From the NCBI GenBank assembly GCA_000727475.1, contig KL647324.1, positions 310,001-374,000 on the forward strand: a DNA stretch of 64,000 nucleotides, read 5' to 3'. Below, one piece after another: positions 36,701-47,700 of this stretch. Made by a program: the position numbers and the translations under genes. The notes under the pieces are model-generated. The model searched no databases, had not been told where the DNA came from, and saw nothing but the letters and a program-made list of their open reading frames with translations. Each line of letters starts with the position of its first letter. Positions within the stretch are counted from its first letter, which is position 1. Origin of the DNA: Sarcocystis neurona (Eukaryota; Apicomplexa; Conoidasida; Eucoccidiorida; Sarcocystidae).

Positions 36701-39700
36701 TACCTACTCTTCATCATCATAAATGTGGAACTACGTGGGTGTCCCTCATCCGCTTCCTGCTTCCGTTCATCAAAGACCACGCTGATCTGTTGTCACAGAT
36801 ATTCGAACGCGGGCAACGTTGTGACGCCTAGAAACACCGTTGCAAAACCATCCTAGCATCCTTCTTGCGCACCTCTGCAATTCCCCCTGCTGACCTTGTA
36901 GAGCTTTTGATTTATATTTGTGTGGCATGTGGTGCCTGGGTATGGCTACTAATTAACACTTTTGACTGAAATCTTTGGGCGCAGGTTTCGGTTTCGTATT
37001 CTGCTGCAAATATCTGGGCTGTGCTTCTCGCGGTGCTTTCTGCTGAACGCCTCCTGATCAGCGGTTTCTCATTCGGGGCGGAACAACTGCTTTTGTGCGG
37101 CAGAATGGCTCTCGTCCTCTTCGTCTGCCACAGCCGGAAAACCTGGATACGCCGTTGCGCTCTACCTTCTGCAGGTGGGCCACTCATTTCGGATTCACGG
37201 CGCCACATTTCTCACATGCCATTAACTATTCGTCGTGCTCTCTGTATGGAGTTTCTGCCCGGAGCGAAGATTTCAGACCATGAGAAGAGGTCGTTTCCGC
37301 AAGAGGCGGAACACCGCAGTGAACGGCCGCACGCGAAAAACGGATCACCCTATACTCTCTACACTACGCAGGAGTCACTGCCGGCTTAAAACCTCGTTTG
37401 ACAGCACCTCTTCCCCACAAATCCATCCACCATTCAATGTTTCTCCTCCACCAACCACTTTAGAAGACGACGCCCACTGGCGAAAAGATTTCTAAATGCA
37501 GGAGAATTCATAAAGCTCCTTCCCATGCCGCAGTGTCCTCGACCCGATCTTCGTCACGGTAAATAGGCATTCTCTCTGCCATATTTGTGTGAGTCAATAT
37601 CGGGCGCAAGTCAATGGCAAAAGGACGAAGCGTCAGTAGCCGAGCTCGCAAGAATACTCGGTGTTTAGGCCCTTCCTGCACTGGTCACCTCCGACTAGAT
37701 GACAGCAACGCGCATTGTACAGGAAACTATGGCGACCAAGCGGGATTTACTCCACTCTCTAGGAAAGCCTTCCCGGACAGTGTTACAAGCAACACTTTCC
37801 GAAGCTCCTCCTGCACACACAATCTCCTGAATAACAACGGCGTCGAATCTGTCCTGGTCGCTTACGCATTCCTTCCACGTTACGGCTGTGTCACCGTGCC
37901 TTCTCCACGTCCCTACAGAATTAAAGAGCCGGCTTCCCCGTCAGCTATGAGGAGAGCTCTCTTCTTGCTCAAGTGGGTTCGGATAACGTGGTTCACAGCC
38001 CCGAGAGCAGCGCTCACACTTCTCCACGTCGCACCGCACAGTATGCCCGGTGATATCACCCGCTAAATGTCTCATCGAGTAGCGGTCGCGGCCGCGGCTC
38101 TTCAGTTCAAATCCGTACGGCTTCATTTCACAGAGCTGATCTTCTACGTGCAGTCAGCAAGGCATCCCCTGCACAAGGTACCGTGCCGCGCAGTAGCCTC
38201 CAGCTGCGAATGAAGAGTCACACCCGGATGTGTGCGCACTTCCTTCTTGTTGTGACAGCGCATTTCCACACCGCTTCGCACTCCTGCTTCCCGCGACGCT
38301 ACAGAGGAAACGTAGCTATGCGGAGCTACCTTAGTCTCCCTAATCCCTTTCTAGATTGTCTTCATCAAAGAGAGCACAGATTCACCGTTGTGAATTTCAG
38401 AAAAGTGGTAGGATTCTGACGATTGCCCGCGCCGTTCCAAACTGTTGCAGCACGTGCCTTGTGCACCTCCGCATTCCCGCTGAAAGTTTTTTTCATTCTC
38501 TCTACCTCTACGCTCCAGAACAAGGAATCAGGTACCGCTGTTACATCTTTTCCTCTGCGTTTTTCTGACCCTTATTAATGCCAAGGGAGGAGATACTCTA
38601 AGGCGGCCCCCCGTCCCCCCCACTAGCTACGCTACTCAGTACCTGTTCCACCTATACGGCTGCACCACCAGGCTGTCGTCGTCTGAATTTCTGCTCGTAG
38701 TCTAGATTCGGCGGTCCTTGCACACGGTTAAACGCTACGCATCCAGCCCCCAGGAGTCCGGGTGCAGACCTGGGAATGACATTGTTTCTTCTGCAGTTAG
38801 AGTTGCGAACAACGATTTGCAACCCACAACACCAATTGAATTGCACCACCCTCTCTGTCCCTGTGAGAGGCTGGTTGTGCTTCCAGATTCTCGTTCGCAC
38901 ATCAGAATTTGACTCTCTCTACATGCACGCTGAACGGCGTCTGGTGAGCCAGTGTCAATCCAATGGACGGACGAACCTCTGGCATGCGGCAGAACGGCGT
39001 TATGCCCTCTACCGTTTGCTTCACCGTGTACAATTGGCGAGTTGAAACGAATACAGCATTGCTTCTACTACTGCCATTGGATACCGGATTACTGGGACAT
39101 GAAGCCACATTTCTCCCATCCCATCCTCCCCCTGCGTGGACTGTATTGGCAGCCTCTTCCTCCATATGACAGGTATAGACGTGAACTGTGAGTCTTCCAA
39201 GAATGACCGGAACCAGTGTCGAGCGACCCCACGCAAGGCAAAAAAAAAACACTCTACTACCTACTAAATGCAGGGGTGCCAGCGAAATCATGACACATCA
39301 TCTTCTCGTCTCCGACTGCACAAATTCACCCAACATTCTGGGTGAGTGCTGGAAACATCGCCTTAAATCGACGATCTCGAACAACAAATGCCAGACAGAT
39401 TCCACACAGAGGTCGTAGATCCAGTACTTTTTTTGGCAGGGTCCTTGCCATCCACCGTTTTCCGTGATGTGACCACAGACCTTCGTACCTATAGCATCAG
39501 TAGGTATGCGCTGTGACCTGTTCACACAAATTAGTATTTGCCGTAAATCAAAATGGCTGTGGCACAACGACGAATCGTCCTTGGTCGACATCGCAACTGT
39601 CTTACCAATACTCCTTTTTCATGTTCTTTCTGCCGTGCTCTCCTCCGCCCAGGTGACAGTATGGCTCATAGCAACGTTCCCGCTCGACGGAGCCCACAAA

Positions 39701-40750
39701 CGTGAAGAACACAGGTGGTACTCTCGGAACGGCACTAGCGTGCTCTCCGCGGACGAACAAATATTAGCTGCAGATATTATGTGGATCTCCAGCCGGCGGT
39801 TTGACCCTGTGTCCCCTTGCCTGTAACTTGCTCCAAGGACCTCCTGCACCAATATTCGCTTTTATTACAACCACACCGAGTCGCCCCTGACCCCATACAA
39901 CCTCCTTCCGACATAATCGCTGAGTTGCCACAGCCTCGCCTACTTCCTATACAATTGAAATAGCCGGCTGCTCCGTTCTGTGTATATGATTCACTCAACT
40001 CGCTCGCGGCGGCCCGAGGGCGCTGGTGTGCAGCGCGGAGAACAGAGTCTACATGCCTCCACGTGTTCTCAAGCAATATTCCCGGTAATACTGCTCGATG
40101 GGTTTCCCGTTGCATAGTGGTCAAGGGGACAGATTATCGATCCAAATCCGTACGTTCTCATTCCACAGTCCCCTCCGCACTACGTTTTACGTGCGGGCAG
40201 CTCCCCAACTGCTGCAAAAGATTTCGCGCAGTAGTCTCCAGCAACGATTAGGACGCAATCAGGGATTTGTACGTACAGCCTTGTGATTTTCACACACCGC
40301 GGTTCCTTCGCGCCGGTGCTTCATGGCCGTTACAAAAAGGGCATGCCTTTGTTGAAGCAGCAACATGACTTTAAGGCGTATCTGCTCTCCACCATCGTAA
40401 ATCCGGAGCTCCTTGCGTCTTCCTCGTCCCTTCCGTGCTTCAATGTATAGACGAGCGCACTCGTTTGTGATTGTGGATTCCAGAACGGTAGTAGGATTGT
40501 GACAATTACCAACGCCGCTCCAAACCATTGCAGCCTCCGCCTTGTGCACCTCTGCACATTTCCGCCGAGGGCCTTTTCCATGCTCTCCACCTCAGTGGGC
40601 AAGAATTAGGCGCTACGTGCTTCTGACCTATCCAGATGCCCGAGAAGGGAGTCCCCTTAGGCGATGCACCTCGACCCCACGTAGCTGTACGCTACTCGGT
40701 ACCTGTTCGACGTAGAAGGCAGCACCACCAGGATCTCACAGTCTCATTTA
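33780..40750. repeat. Four decayed tandem units of about 1.7-2.0 kb
   Basis: Several anchors recur in the same order. CAAAATGGC-type words occur at 33841, 35873, 37611 (as TCAATGGCA) and 39548. GACCCGCAGTACT occurs at 34087 and 36115, with a diverged form (TTTGACCCTGTGTCCCC) at 39798. GCCGGCTnCnCCGT occurs at 34245, 37928 and 39961. GCGCAGTAG/CAGTTGCCAGCAG words occur near 34480, 36560, 38190 and 40225. TACGCTACTCGGTACC occurs near 34965, 38628 and 40688. The spacing of about 2.03, 1.7 and 1.95 kb shows a head-to-tail array. Copies are heavily diverged by substitution and indel, and unit 2 lacks the last anchor. No intact long ORF is shared, but fragments of one minus-strand frame are recognisable in several copies. 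Confidence 0.75.
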
Positions 40751-40841
40751 CTCCTGCAGCTTCGACGTAACGGTTTCTCGAATGGACCAACTTAGGCCTA
40801 ACAGAAAAACATGTAAAGAGGTTGTTTCCTAGAATTGACAT

Positions 40842-40972
40842 TTTAGGTTTTGCTAACGTTTCGGGTCTTCCAGAATTTGGGGATCTTTAGGCATAAGGTT
40901 TACTGTTTTGTGTTTTTTAGGGTTCGGAGATTCAGATTTAGGGTTGTTGTTTCTAGGTTTCAGTTGAACGCT
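40842..40972 (+). repeat. Degenerate TTTAGGG telomere-like tract
   Basis: A T/G-rich stretch with two exact TTTAGGG heptamers (40916-40922, 40937-40943) and several one-mismatch forms (TTTTAGGTTTT, TTTAGGCATAAGG, TTCTAGGTTT). TTTAGGG is the apicomplexan telomere heptamer of Toxoplasma and Eimeria. The tract begins within 100 bp of the end of the four-unit array and is written 5'-3' as it would be at a right-hand chromosome end, yet sequence continues for 23 kb. Confidence 0.6.
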
Positions 40973-41812
40973 ACATAAGGCATTTTTCCTGCTAGCCTTC
41001 TCGCCTCATGACCTTGAATGACATTTCCTCCGCACACTTCGAAGTGGCCCTCAACTGCCAACTCCCCGGAATGGTGTCGACGCCTGCTGTGTTTTAGTGT
41101 GCGCGGCGCTCCTGTGCTCCCGTAGGGGCTGTTAACGGATAATTTGTGAACGTGTGCGGATTGAACGGCGAAGGCATATTCCCTTCGAGCTATGCCCGCT
41201 GAGTACGTGCAGCGTGCGAGCGGCTGTAGCAGGAACTGTCGCCTATGCGCGCTACATTGTCTAACAGCACACACAAGCCTTTCTCCAACCGCAGTGCTAT
41301 GATGCCGATGTAATCCCTTCATTCTCTAAAAGATCGTATGGGCCTCGAAGGGGCCGCGGCACAGAGCGGTGAGACAAGTGCCGATTCTTCTATTTGAGAC
41401 ATATCACGGTCACACATGAATTTGGACGCTCCACTTGCAGGACATGAATGTCAACGTTGCGGATTTTTGGTGAGGAAAGGACTACTCACTGTATATACAG
41501 TTGGTGTTCCCTGGTTTGTTTCCTGTCCAGACGTTCAACGAGAACCCCCGTTTTGCAGTTAACTCAGGAGATTGACCTAAATGCGGCTTGTAACTGATGT
41601 AGCCCTTTAGCTGGAATCATATGCGCCAGAGCTCAATGGGTGTTCACTTTGTTGACGGCCTTTCTGTGAGCGTCGCTTAGCTGAATGGGCGGCAACGTGC
41701 AGTCGGGCCTCTGTCGATGCTTCATCTGGTCCACTGTACAAAGATGACCGATATCCCGCCTACCTCTTGGCAGCAGGAATTCACGGATAGAAAGGAGAGG
41801 GAGGTGGCCCGC

Positions 41813-42141
41813 TCAAATACTTGTCACATTTCTGGAAGGAACCTGCGAACTCAGTCGAGCGGACCTCTCCTGCAATGGAAGAGGCACGCCTGAGCGAGCC
41901 GTGACGTTGAACAATCGAGCTGCTGGGTTGACCGATATTTGAAAACGTCCTTCTGGCAAGAGAATAATCTCCCGTTGTCCCACACCTTTGTGAACAAGCA
42001 GGAGGACGCAGTACTGGCTGTCCATTACATGCCCGAGTGACCACACAATAGAACTGCGGGGAAAGCCGTGTGAGAACATTGAGGTAGTCCTCGCACTCCT
42101 GACACAGCTATCTAGCGGTGACGAACGAAGAGAGTTGCCTG
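41813..42141 (-). CDS. Possible terminal exon, unknown protein
   Basis: A very good acceptor (CTTCTTTTTTATGTTTTCAG) ends at 42142 and is followed by an open frame of about 108 codons to a TGA at 41813. The translation has a hydrophobic strand and then GQREIILLPEGRFQISV, a pattern that resembles the end of ADP-ribosyltransferase folds (Q/E-x-E before a hydrophobic LLP..F.V strand). The expected upstream Arg and Ser-Thr-Ser motifs are not clearly present. No upstream exon was located, so this is a tentative exon, not a family assignment. Confidence 0.25.
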
Positions 42142-42693
42142 CTGAAAACATAAAAAAGAAGGGGCTAGCGGCATGAAAGCGGGAATCATTGCGAATAGAT
42201 CAGGAGGATCGGTAGGATTAGCGTCGAGCAGTAGCAGGAACACGTGGAAAAACAAGTGGCTGATAAACCCTTACGTTGTTCCACACAGCTCGCCGTGCGC
42301 AGGTAACGCACCACAACTACTTTCGGCGCTTCGTTGAGTCCTGATAGCACCTATTCCACACACACAGAGGCAGGTGGCAGGATCGCGACACGTTAGGTCG
42401 GCAAGGTGCTAAGTTGATGTGGTTAGATGAGGAAGAATAACGTGCAGCGGCCACATGAGCCCCGGCTGCGGCCACAAGAGAAGAGAGGACTGTAGTCACA
42501 GCGGAACGAACAGGAGAAGCTGCACAAGGGGAAGGAGAAGGAGCAGGAGGAAAGGGGAAAAGGAGGAGGAGGAGGACGAGCCGTGGAGACACGTGCGCCC
42601 AATGGATCTTGTCTACGCGTATGGATCCTGTGCGTACGTGCAACACCAATAGCTCAGGTTTCTTGTTCCCATTCCTTCTCTTAGTGTAAACTA

Positions 42694-43233
42694 GTGGATC
42701 CAGGATTCAAAGAGGAACAGAGTGGAATGAATGTCGTGATGAGGGACCATCTGCACGTGCGTGCAAGGGTACTGCCTGAATATCTGAGTACTGTTGCACA
42801 CAACGGTCAAATTCTTTTGTCTCTTCTGTTGCATTGGCGGCGCCTTCCAGCAAACGAGAAACGCATCGGCGGCGGCAGCAGCGAAGCAGCTAGCGTACAG
42901 CAGCAACAGAGCTCAGCAGCAACATTTACTCGACGCGGGGCACACAGGAAAAAGAACACTAACGACTCGGCCGGCAGCCGCTGCTGTCGTGCAGCAGAGG
43001 AGATTCACGACGTTTTAGATGCTGCCGATGCTGCTGGCCGGGAAGGCGGAGAGAGAGAGACACCACCCGTGTGTGTGAGAGGGGTTCAAGAAGACACGCG
43101 TGAAACGAACTTAGGCGAAGACGAAGGAGACTGCTGCGTCCGGCATGCAAGACAGCACAACGCAGCCCAACAGCCGCAGCTGCAGCCGCTGCTACAGCTG
43201 GAAGCAGTTTCAGCGCTCTACCGGAGAACGTAG
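42694..43233 (+). CDS. Hypothetical Gln/Ala/Glu-rich protein or exon
   Basis: A 179-codon ORF from an ATG at 42694 to a TAG at 43231. The first 60 residues are of ordinary composition. The middle has CAG-encoded Gln, and the second half is charged, ending in Gln/Leu repeats. The plus strand gives the most protein-like reading of this repeat block. A TAG closes the frame in 43242-43481 ORF space, so later exons are not established. No domain is recognised. Confidence 0.35.
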   Translation: MDPGFKEEQSGMNVVMRDHLHVRARVLPEYLSTVAHNGQILLSLLLHWRRLPANEKRIGGGSSEAASVQQQQSSAATFTRRGAHRKKNTNDSAGSRCCRAAEEIHDVLDAADAAGREGGERETPPVCVRGVQEDTRETNLGEDEGDCCVRHARQHNAAQQPQLQPLLQLEAVSALYRRT

Positions 43234-44045
43234 CAGGAACCGTGTTAGAGCATGGCCGCAGGAGAAGAGTAACTAGGGAACACTATCGCTTTTTTGCATT
43301 GTTTCAGTGGCAGAAGCATGCGGAACCTCTCAAGGCGCCGCCCGCAGGCACGTCGAAGGACACGAGATATCAAAGATGTCCAAATGCACTGAAGGTCTGC
43401 AGGCAGGCGGCAGCCACGCACTCGAGGAGCACAACAGGAACAAAAAGTGAAGTTTCCGTTCGCAGGAGGGGAAGAATATAGGAATGCAGCCCACATTTTT
43501 GCTGCGTTGTTGCACGCAGAGGTGACATAGACGTCTCTGATATGTGGTTTACATCTAGACCTCAGGAAAGCAGCGAACCACAGCAACTACGGAGAAAGGA
43601 GGGGAATGCTGCCGTAGCCGCAAACCATTCTCTTCCCAGCACTCAGTCAACGGTCTCGTGCTGACGCCATTGCACGTTAAGCAGCAGCAATCGGTCAGCA
43701 CCTGCATCAGGAGCTGCGCGTCCCCTATTCGCAAGAGGCAGAAGCACAGACAAAGGAGCAGTAGCAACCTGTCTCGCGGGGACGATAGCAATCCACGTAC
43801 ACGCAGCAGAAAGAGGATGAAGCTTGCGGGCTGCTAGACTCTGTCTTCTTTGTCGCTGCAATTATCTGTACAAAATTGCACAGATGCATGGCCGGTTCCC
43901 CATGTTCACTTGCTCTTGCGCTGCTGCTGCTTCTCTCACAAGAGCGCAGCAACAGCATCAACAGCAGTCCAAATTTAGTTCTGCTGCTGGTTCCGTTTGA
44001 TGTTTTTCTCTTCTGCATCTGCAGAAAGGGCCTACTCCTCTAATC

Positions 44046-44453
44046 TTGCGAGGCAGCACATATAGCGCAGCGTGGCGAGACGACAAAAGGAACGACAGCG
44101 ACGTCAACAGCAACGACTGTCCAGGTGCAGCGCAACAGTGGCAGCGACAATCGAGATTTGAACTGCAGCAGCAGGAGCGAAAGCGGCAGGGAGAACAGCG
44201 TGCTCTGCAGTGCGGCGGGGAGAGAAAGATCAACTATTGTGAAGCGTGGCTGTGCAGGAAGCGCGATGTTCTAGATAACCAGATCAAACACACCCTCCTA
44301 ATCTGTTCTACGGAGGAAATTCAATCGCTTTCAGAAAATGCTGCTGCTTCGTCAATTTCTTGCCGTATGCGTCATTCCTCTCCAACGATATCTCCTCCTG
44401 ACTGGAAGGCGAGGAGTAATCAAGACGACAGCGACAACACCTGGACTCTATAA
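44046..44453 (+). CDS. Hypothetical Gln/Arg-rich ORF
   Basis: A 135-codon frame with an ATG at 44046, a Gln/Arg/Glu-rich middle (QQQERKRQGEQ) and a Ser-rich end with four Cys. It lies 0.8 kb downstream of the 42694-43233 candidate on the same strand and could be a further exon of that gene. No domain is recognised. Confidence 0.28.
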   Translation: MRGSTYSAAWRDDKRNDSDVNSNDCPGAAQQWQRQSRFELQQQERKRQGEQRALQCGGERKINYCEAWLCRKRDVLDNQIKHTLLICSTEEIQSLSENAAASSISCRMRHSSPTISPPDWKARSNQDDSDNTWTL

Positions 44454-44679
44454 CAGCAATAACTCGTATATCCACATCGATGGCAGTATGCACAATATGT
44501 GGAGTAGAGTCCACTTGAATCCGGGCCGCTGCGGTTACAGCTGGTGCCCCATTTAATCACCGAGGCACTCGTTGAACATGTGCGCCCCGTCAGCATACGC
44601 TGAAAAGGTCTGTTGCTTTCTTTCAAGCAAGAAACAATGTAGGGAAACACATGTGTCTGTGTGTACAAGAAGCACGTGC

Positions 44680-44683
<4 letters not shown>

Positions 44684-44719
<36 letters not shown>

Positions 44720-44720
44720 A
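44684..44720. repeat. TA/TG dinucleotide microsatellite
   Basis: About 12 TA units followed by about 5 TG units. Confidence 0.9.
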
Positions 44721-44729
44721 GAACCTAGT

Positions 44730-47700
44730 AGCCTGTAGCAAAGTCTCTTATACTTACCATAGTTACGTTTATATTTTCCCGAAATCTTCTCTGCTCTGAC
44801 ATACACATTTTTACTGGTGCACCTGTGCGAGTCTTGTTCTGCGTCGGTGTTGGGGGCGCAATTGTTTTCCTTTTGTCACTGTCCTGCATCTATTAGGGCG
44901 CAACTCCTGTCATGCTGTTCTTTCTGGTGCTTCCACGTGTGTACACGCGGACGGCCACAATCCTGCTGCCCCTGCGGTGCCCCTACTTCCTCGTCTCCTT
45001 TATTGAACCGTTTCGTTGCTGGCTGACGCAGCTGCTGGTGCCTCTAGAAAGATGCGCATAATGACATTACCGCAACAAAGCGCGGTTGACCAAAGACACT
45101 GAATGTTCTGCAAGCACGCTGATAAGGCCAGTACGCGTACGGGATCTATGTGGCCTACATTGTTAAACGCGTTACCGTTACAAAACGAAAAGCTCTTTTG
45201 AGTTGCCTGCGCCTCCCTACCTTTGAGGTCGGCCTACCAAAATTCCCAAGAATCTGAAGCGGTCAGCGCTGTAGGAGGAGACGTGACATAGTGTCTGCAC
45301 TGAGGGACCTGGAGGGCATGCAGCTGCAAGCATTTATCTCTGCAAAGTTGTCTTTTATGGCAACGGATTTTAGGTTTTACCAGCACTTGCATATGCTGTT
45401 GTGGGTGCAAAAGCTACAGCGTGTGTACCCTCGCAATGTTGCGACACCATTAGCTCCAGTTTTGCGCCACACCAACCGTCGTGTCAGGCTTCGACGCGCT
45501 GACTGCTTAAGACGGTGGAAGCGAAAGGGCGTAGAGAATGAGTAGGAAGAACTCTAGGTCGAGAACCTTGCCTTGTGCTCAATACTCGTGATGCGTATTT
45601 GTAAAAGGGGAGCAAACGGGAGACCTTCATAGATAGAAAAGGTATGTGCGTAAACTCTGTTCGTTGGTGTTCACCTGCTGAGCAGATGAGGGACCCAAAA
45701 GTTACACGGGCATTGGAGGACGTGGTGTTCGGCTAGTGCGTGAAAGAGGGAGCTTTGTCTTGTAGCAGCTTAAACATAATTTCGAGACTTACGCTTGAAA
45801 GATAGCTCTTTGTGGCATCTATCGTTGGAGTAGCGTTCAAGCACAGGGGATGCTTCTGTACGTTTTGAGCAAGAAAATTTCCTCTGAAACCGCTTCGCGA
45901 AGTCTTCCACAATATGACCAGCGCATTTCCGGGTCTGTATTCTGCAGTCTGTAGAACCTGTTCGAGAGGATGGCAGTTCTGTAGGAAGCACCTGTTATCA
46001 AAGTTAGACCTGAAACCTTATCGTTGGAACTTTATATCGGGTAGGCCACGGTTAGCGCCGGAGAACACAAGAGTTGAAGGTCTGCGACACAGCCGCAGCG
46101 TCTCCAAAATAAGTCTTTCCTGGTGCCAAAGTAATTTTGCTTCAGGGCAAATAATGGTGGGCTGGCTTGGGGGGCATACGTCTTCCTAGAAAGCAGACGC
46201 CTCCACATATGTTCAGAAGAGGCGCACTTAAGAGCATGAATTCGATGCGACGACGCTGTGAGAGGGCCCGTGCTGCTAAGATACCGGAGTGAAAAGGTGT
46301 GCTCCAGACGAGTAGGAACCGAGAGTGAGGGCGCCAGACCGTGTGGGACAAATCTTCTTGGAAAAAGGGGCAACAAGAGGCAGCGTCAAAGCTGTGTTTC
46401 TGGCCTTCATTGGCACATAGCTTGAGCAAACACGCGTGCTCCCGGTAATGCGTGCACCCAGATGCTGCGTCACTACTACGCACCTCAATTTTGACCAGAC
46501 GACTTGTGTCTACTATGGACACTGCGCAGCTTCCACTTTGATGGGACGTGGAAGAACTGGTGGCAATTGATCTTTGAAGGCGGATTTTAGAAGGCTGGAC
46601 GCTGAGAGAGCGTGAGAGCGGGCTTACTGGCAAAAGCCTTCTACGAATATATAGGATAGAAGTGGTATGCATATGGTGTGGTGAGTTCGCGATGAAATAA
46701 ATGGTGGAGCTTGTTTCGCTGCTTAGGCAAGTCTGAGTGTGCGACCTCCGGCAATGGCAACACGATGTGTTGCAGCGGCGACTGGATAAGAAACTGACAG
46801 TTTTGCGGAGACAAAACCTTCACAGGGCTTTAGAAGAAGGTGTGGACGATGGGTCGCGGCTGTTAACGAATATGTAAGTCTCACGTGTTTCATTAGCAGA
46901 CAGAGATGTTTCCCCCTGTAGCACCCGGAGGATGAGGATGATGGATCGTTGTTTGCACACGCTGGTGCGTTCGCTGGCGACAGCCGCATGCCTCGCCAAC
47001 TTCTAAAATGTCTGCCGTACGCGCCACGTGATGAAACAACAGTGCTTACTAATCGAAGCCCGCCAGCTGATTCGCTCCAATTGTCCAAACAGATCAATCC
47101 CTGCCAGTTTTCGTTTGCAGATAGGTGGATGAAGAAGTCTCTCCGATAGGAATGCCACAAAACAAAATTCGAACTAAAGGGGACAGCACCTGAGGGAGTG
47201 CTGTCCCCTTGTGTCCAAAAGCACCGAGGATAATAGATTGCTCAACGGGAGAGACGGTCACTGGAGAATACTGAATTTATATGAGAACACGGACAAGGAG
47301 AGAGGTGCGGTTGCGTGGCAGAAGTCCTCAAAAAGCATCATGCCCTTCGGTGACAGAGGGAGCAGAGGTTAACCTGAACACGTTAGATGAAGTACTGTCG
47401 AGTTGACTCCAAAACGTGAGCACAACACACGTTTCTCTTGTCCTTCGAATAACGCGCGTGTGGCTGCTCGAGAAAGACCTTCGACTGCGAGCTTGAAAAG
47501 ATGGAGATGCCGGCAGATCATCCGGACGCTGGAGTCAGCGTCGCACACTGGCACAGTTCGCTGGCGTGATTAATGCTGAGAAAAAGACGTGCAACAGCTA
47601 AAGACTGCGTGCCTCGCGTGTTGAACCACAGAAACATTCTAAACACCGGCGGGCTAAAGGCAACGAGGAGCTGTCTGCGACGTTGACGTTCTGGTGAAGA

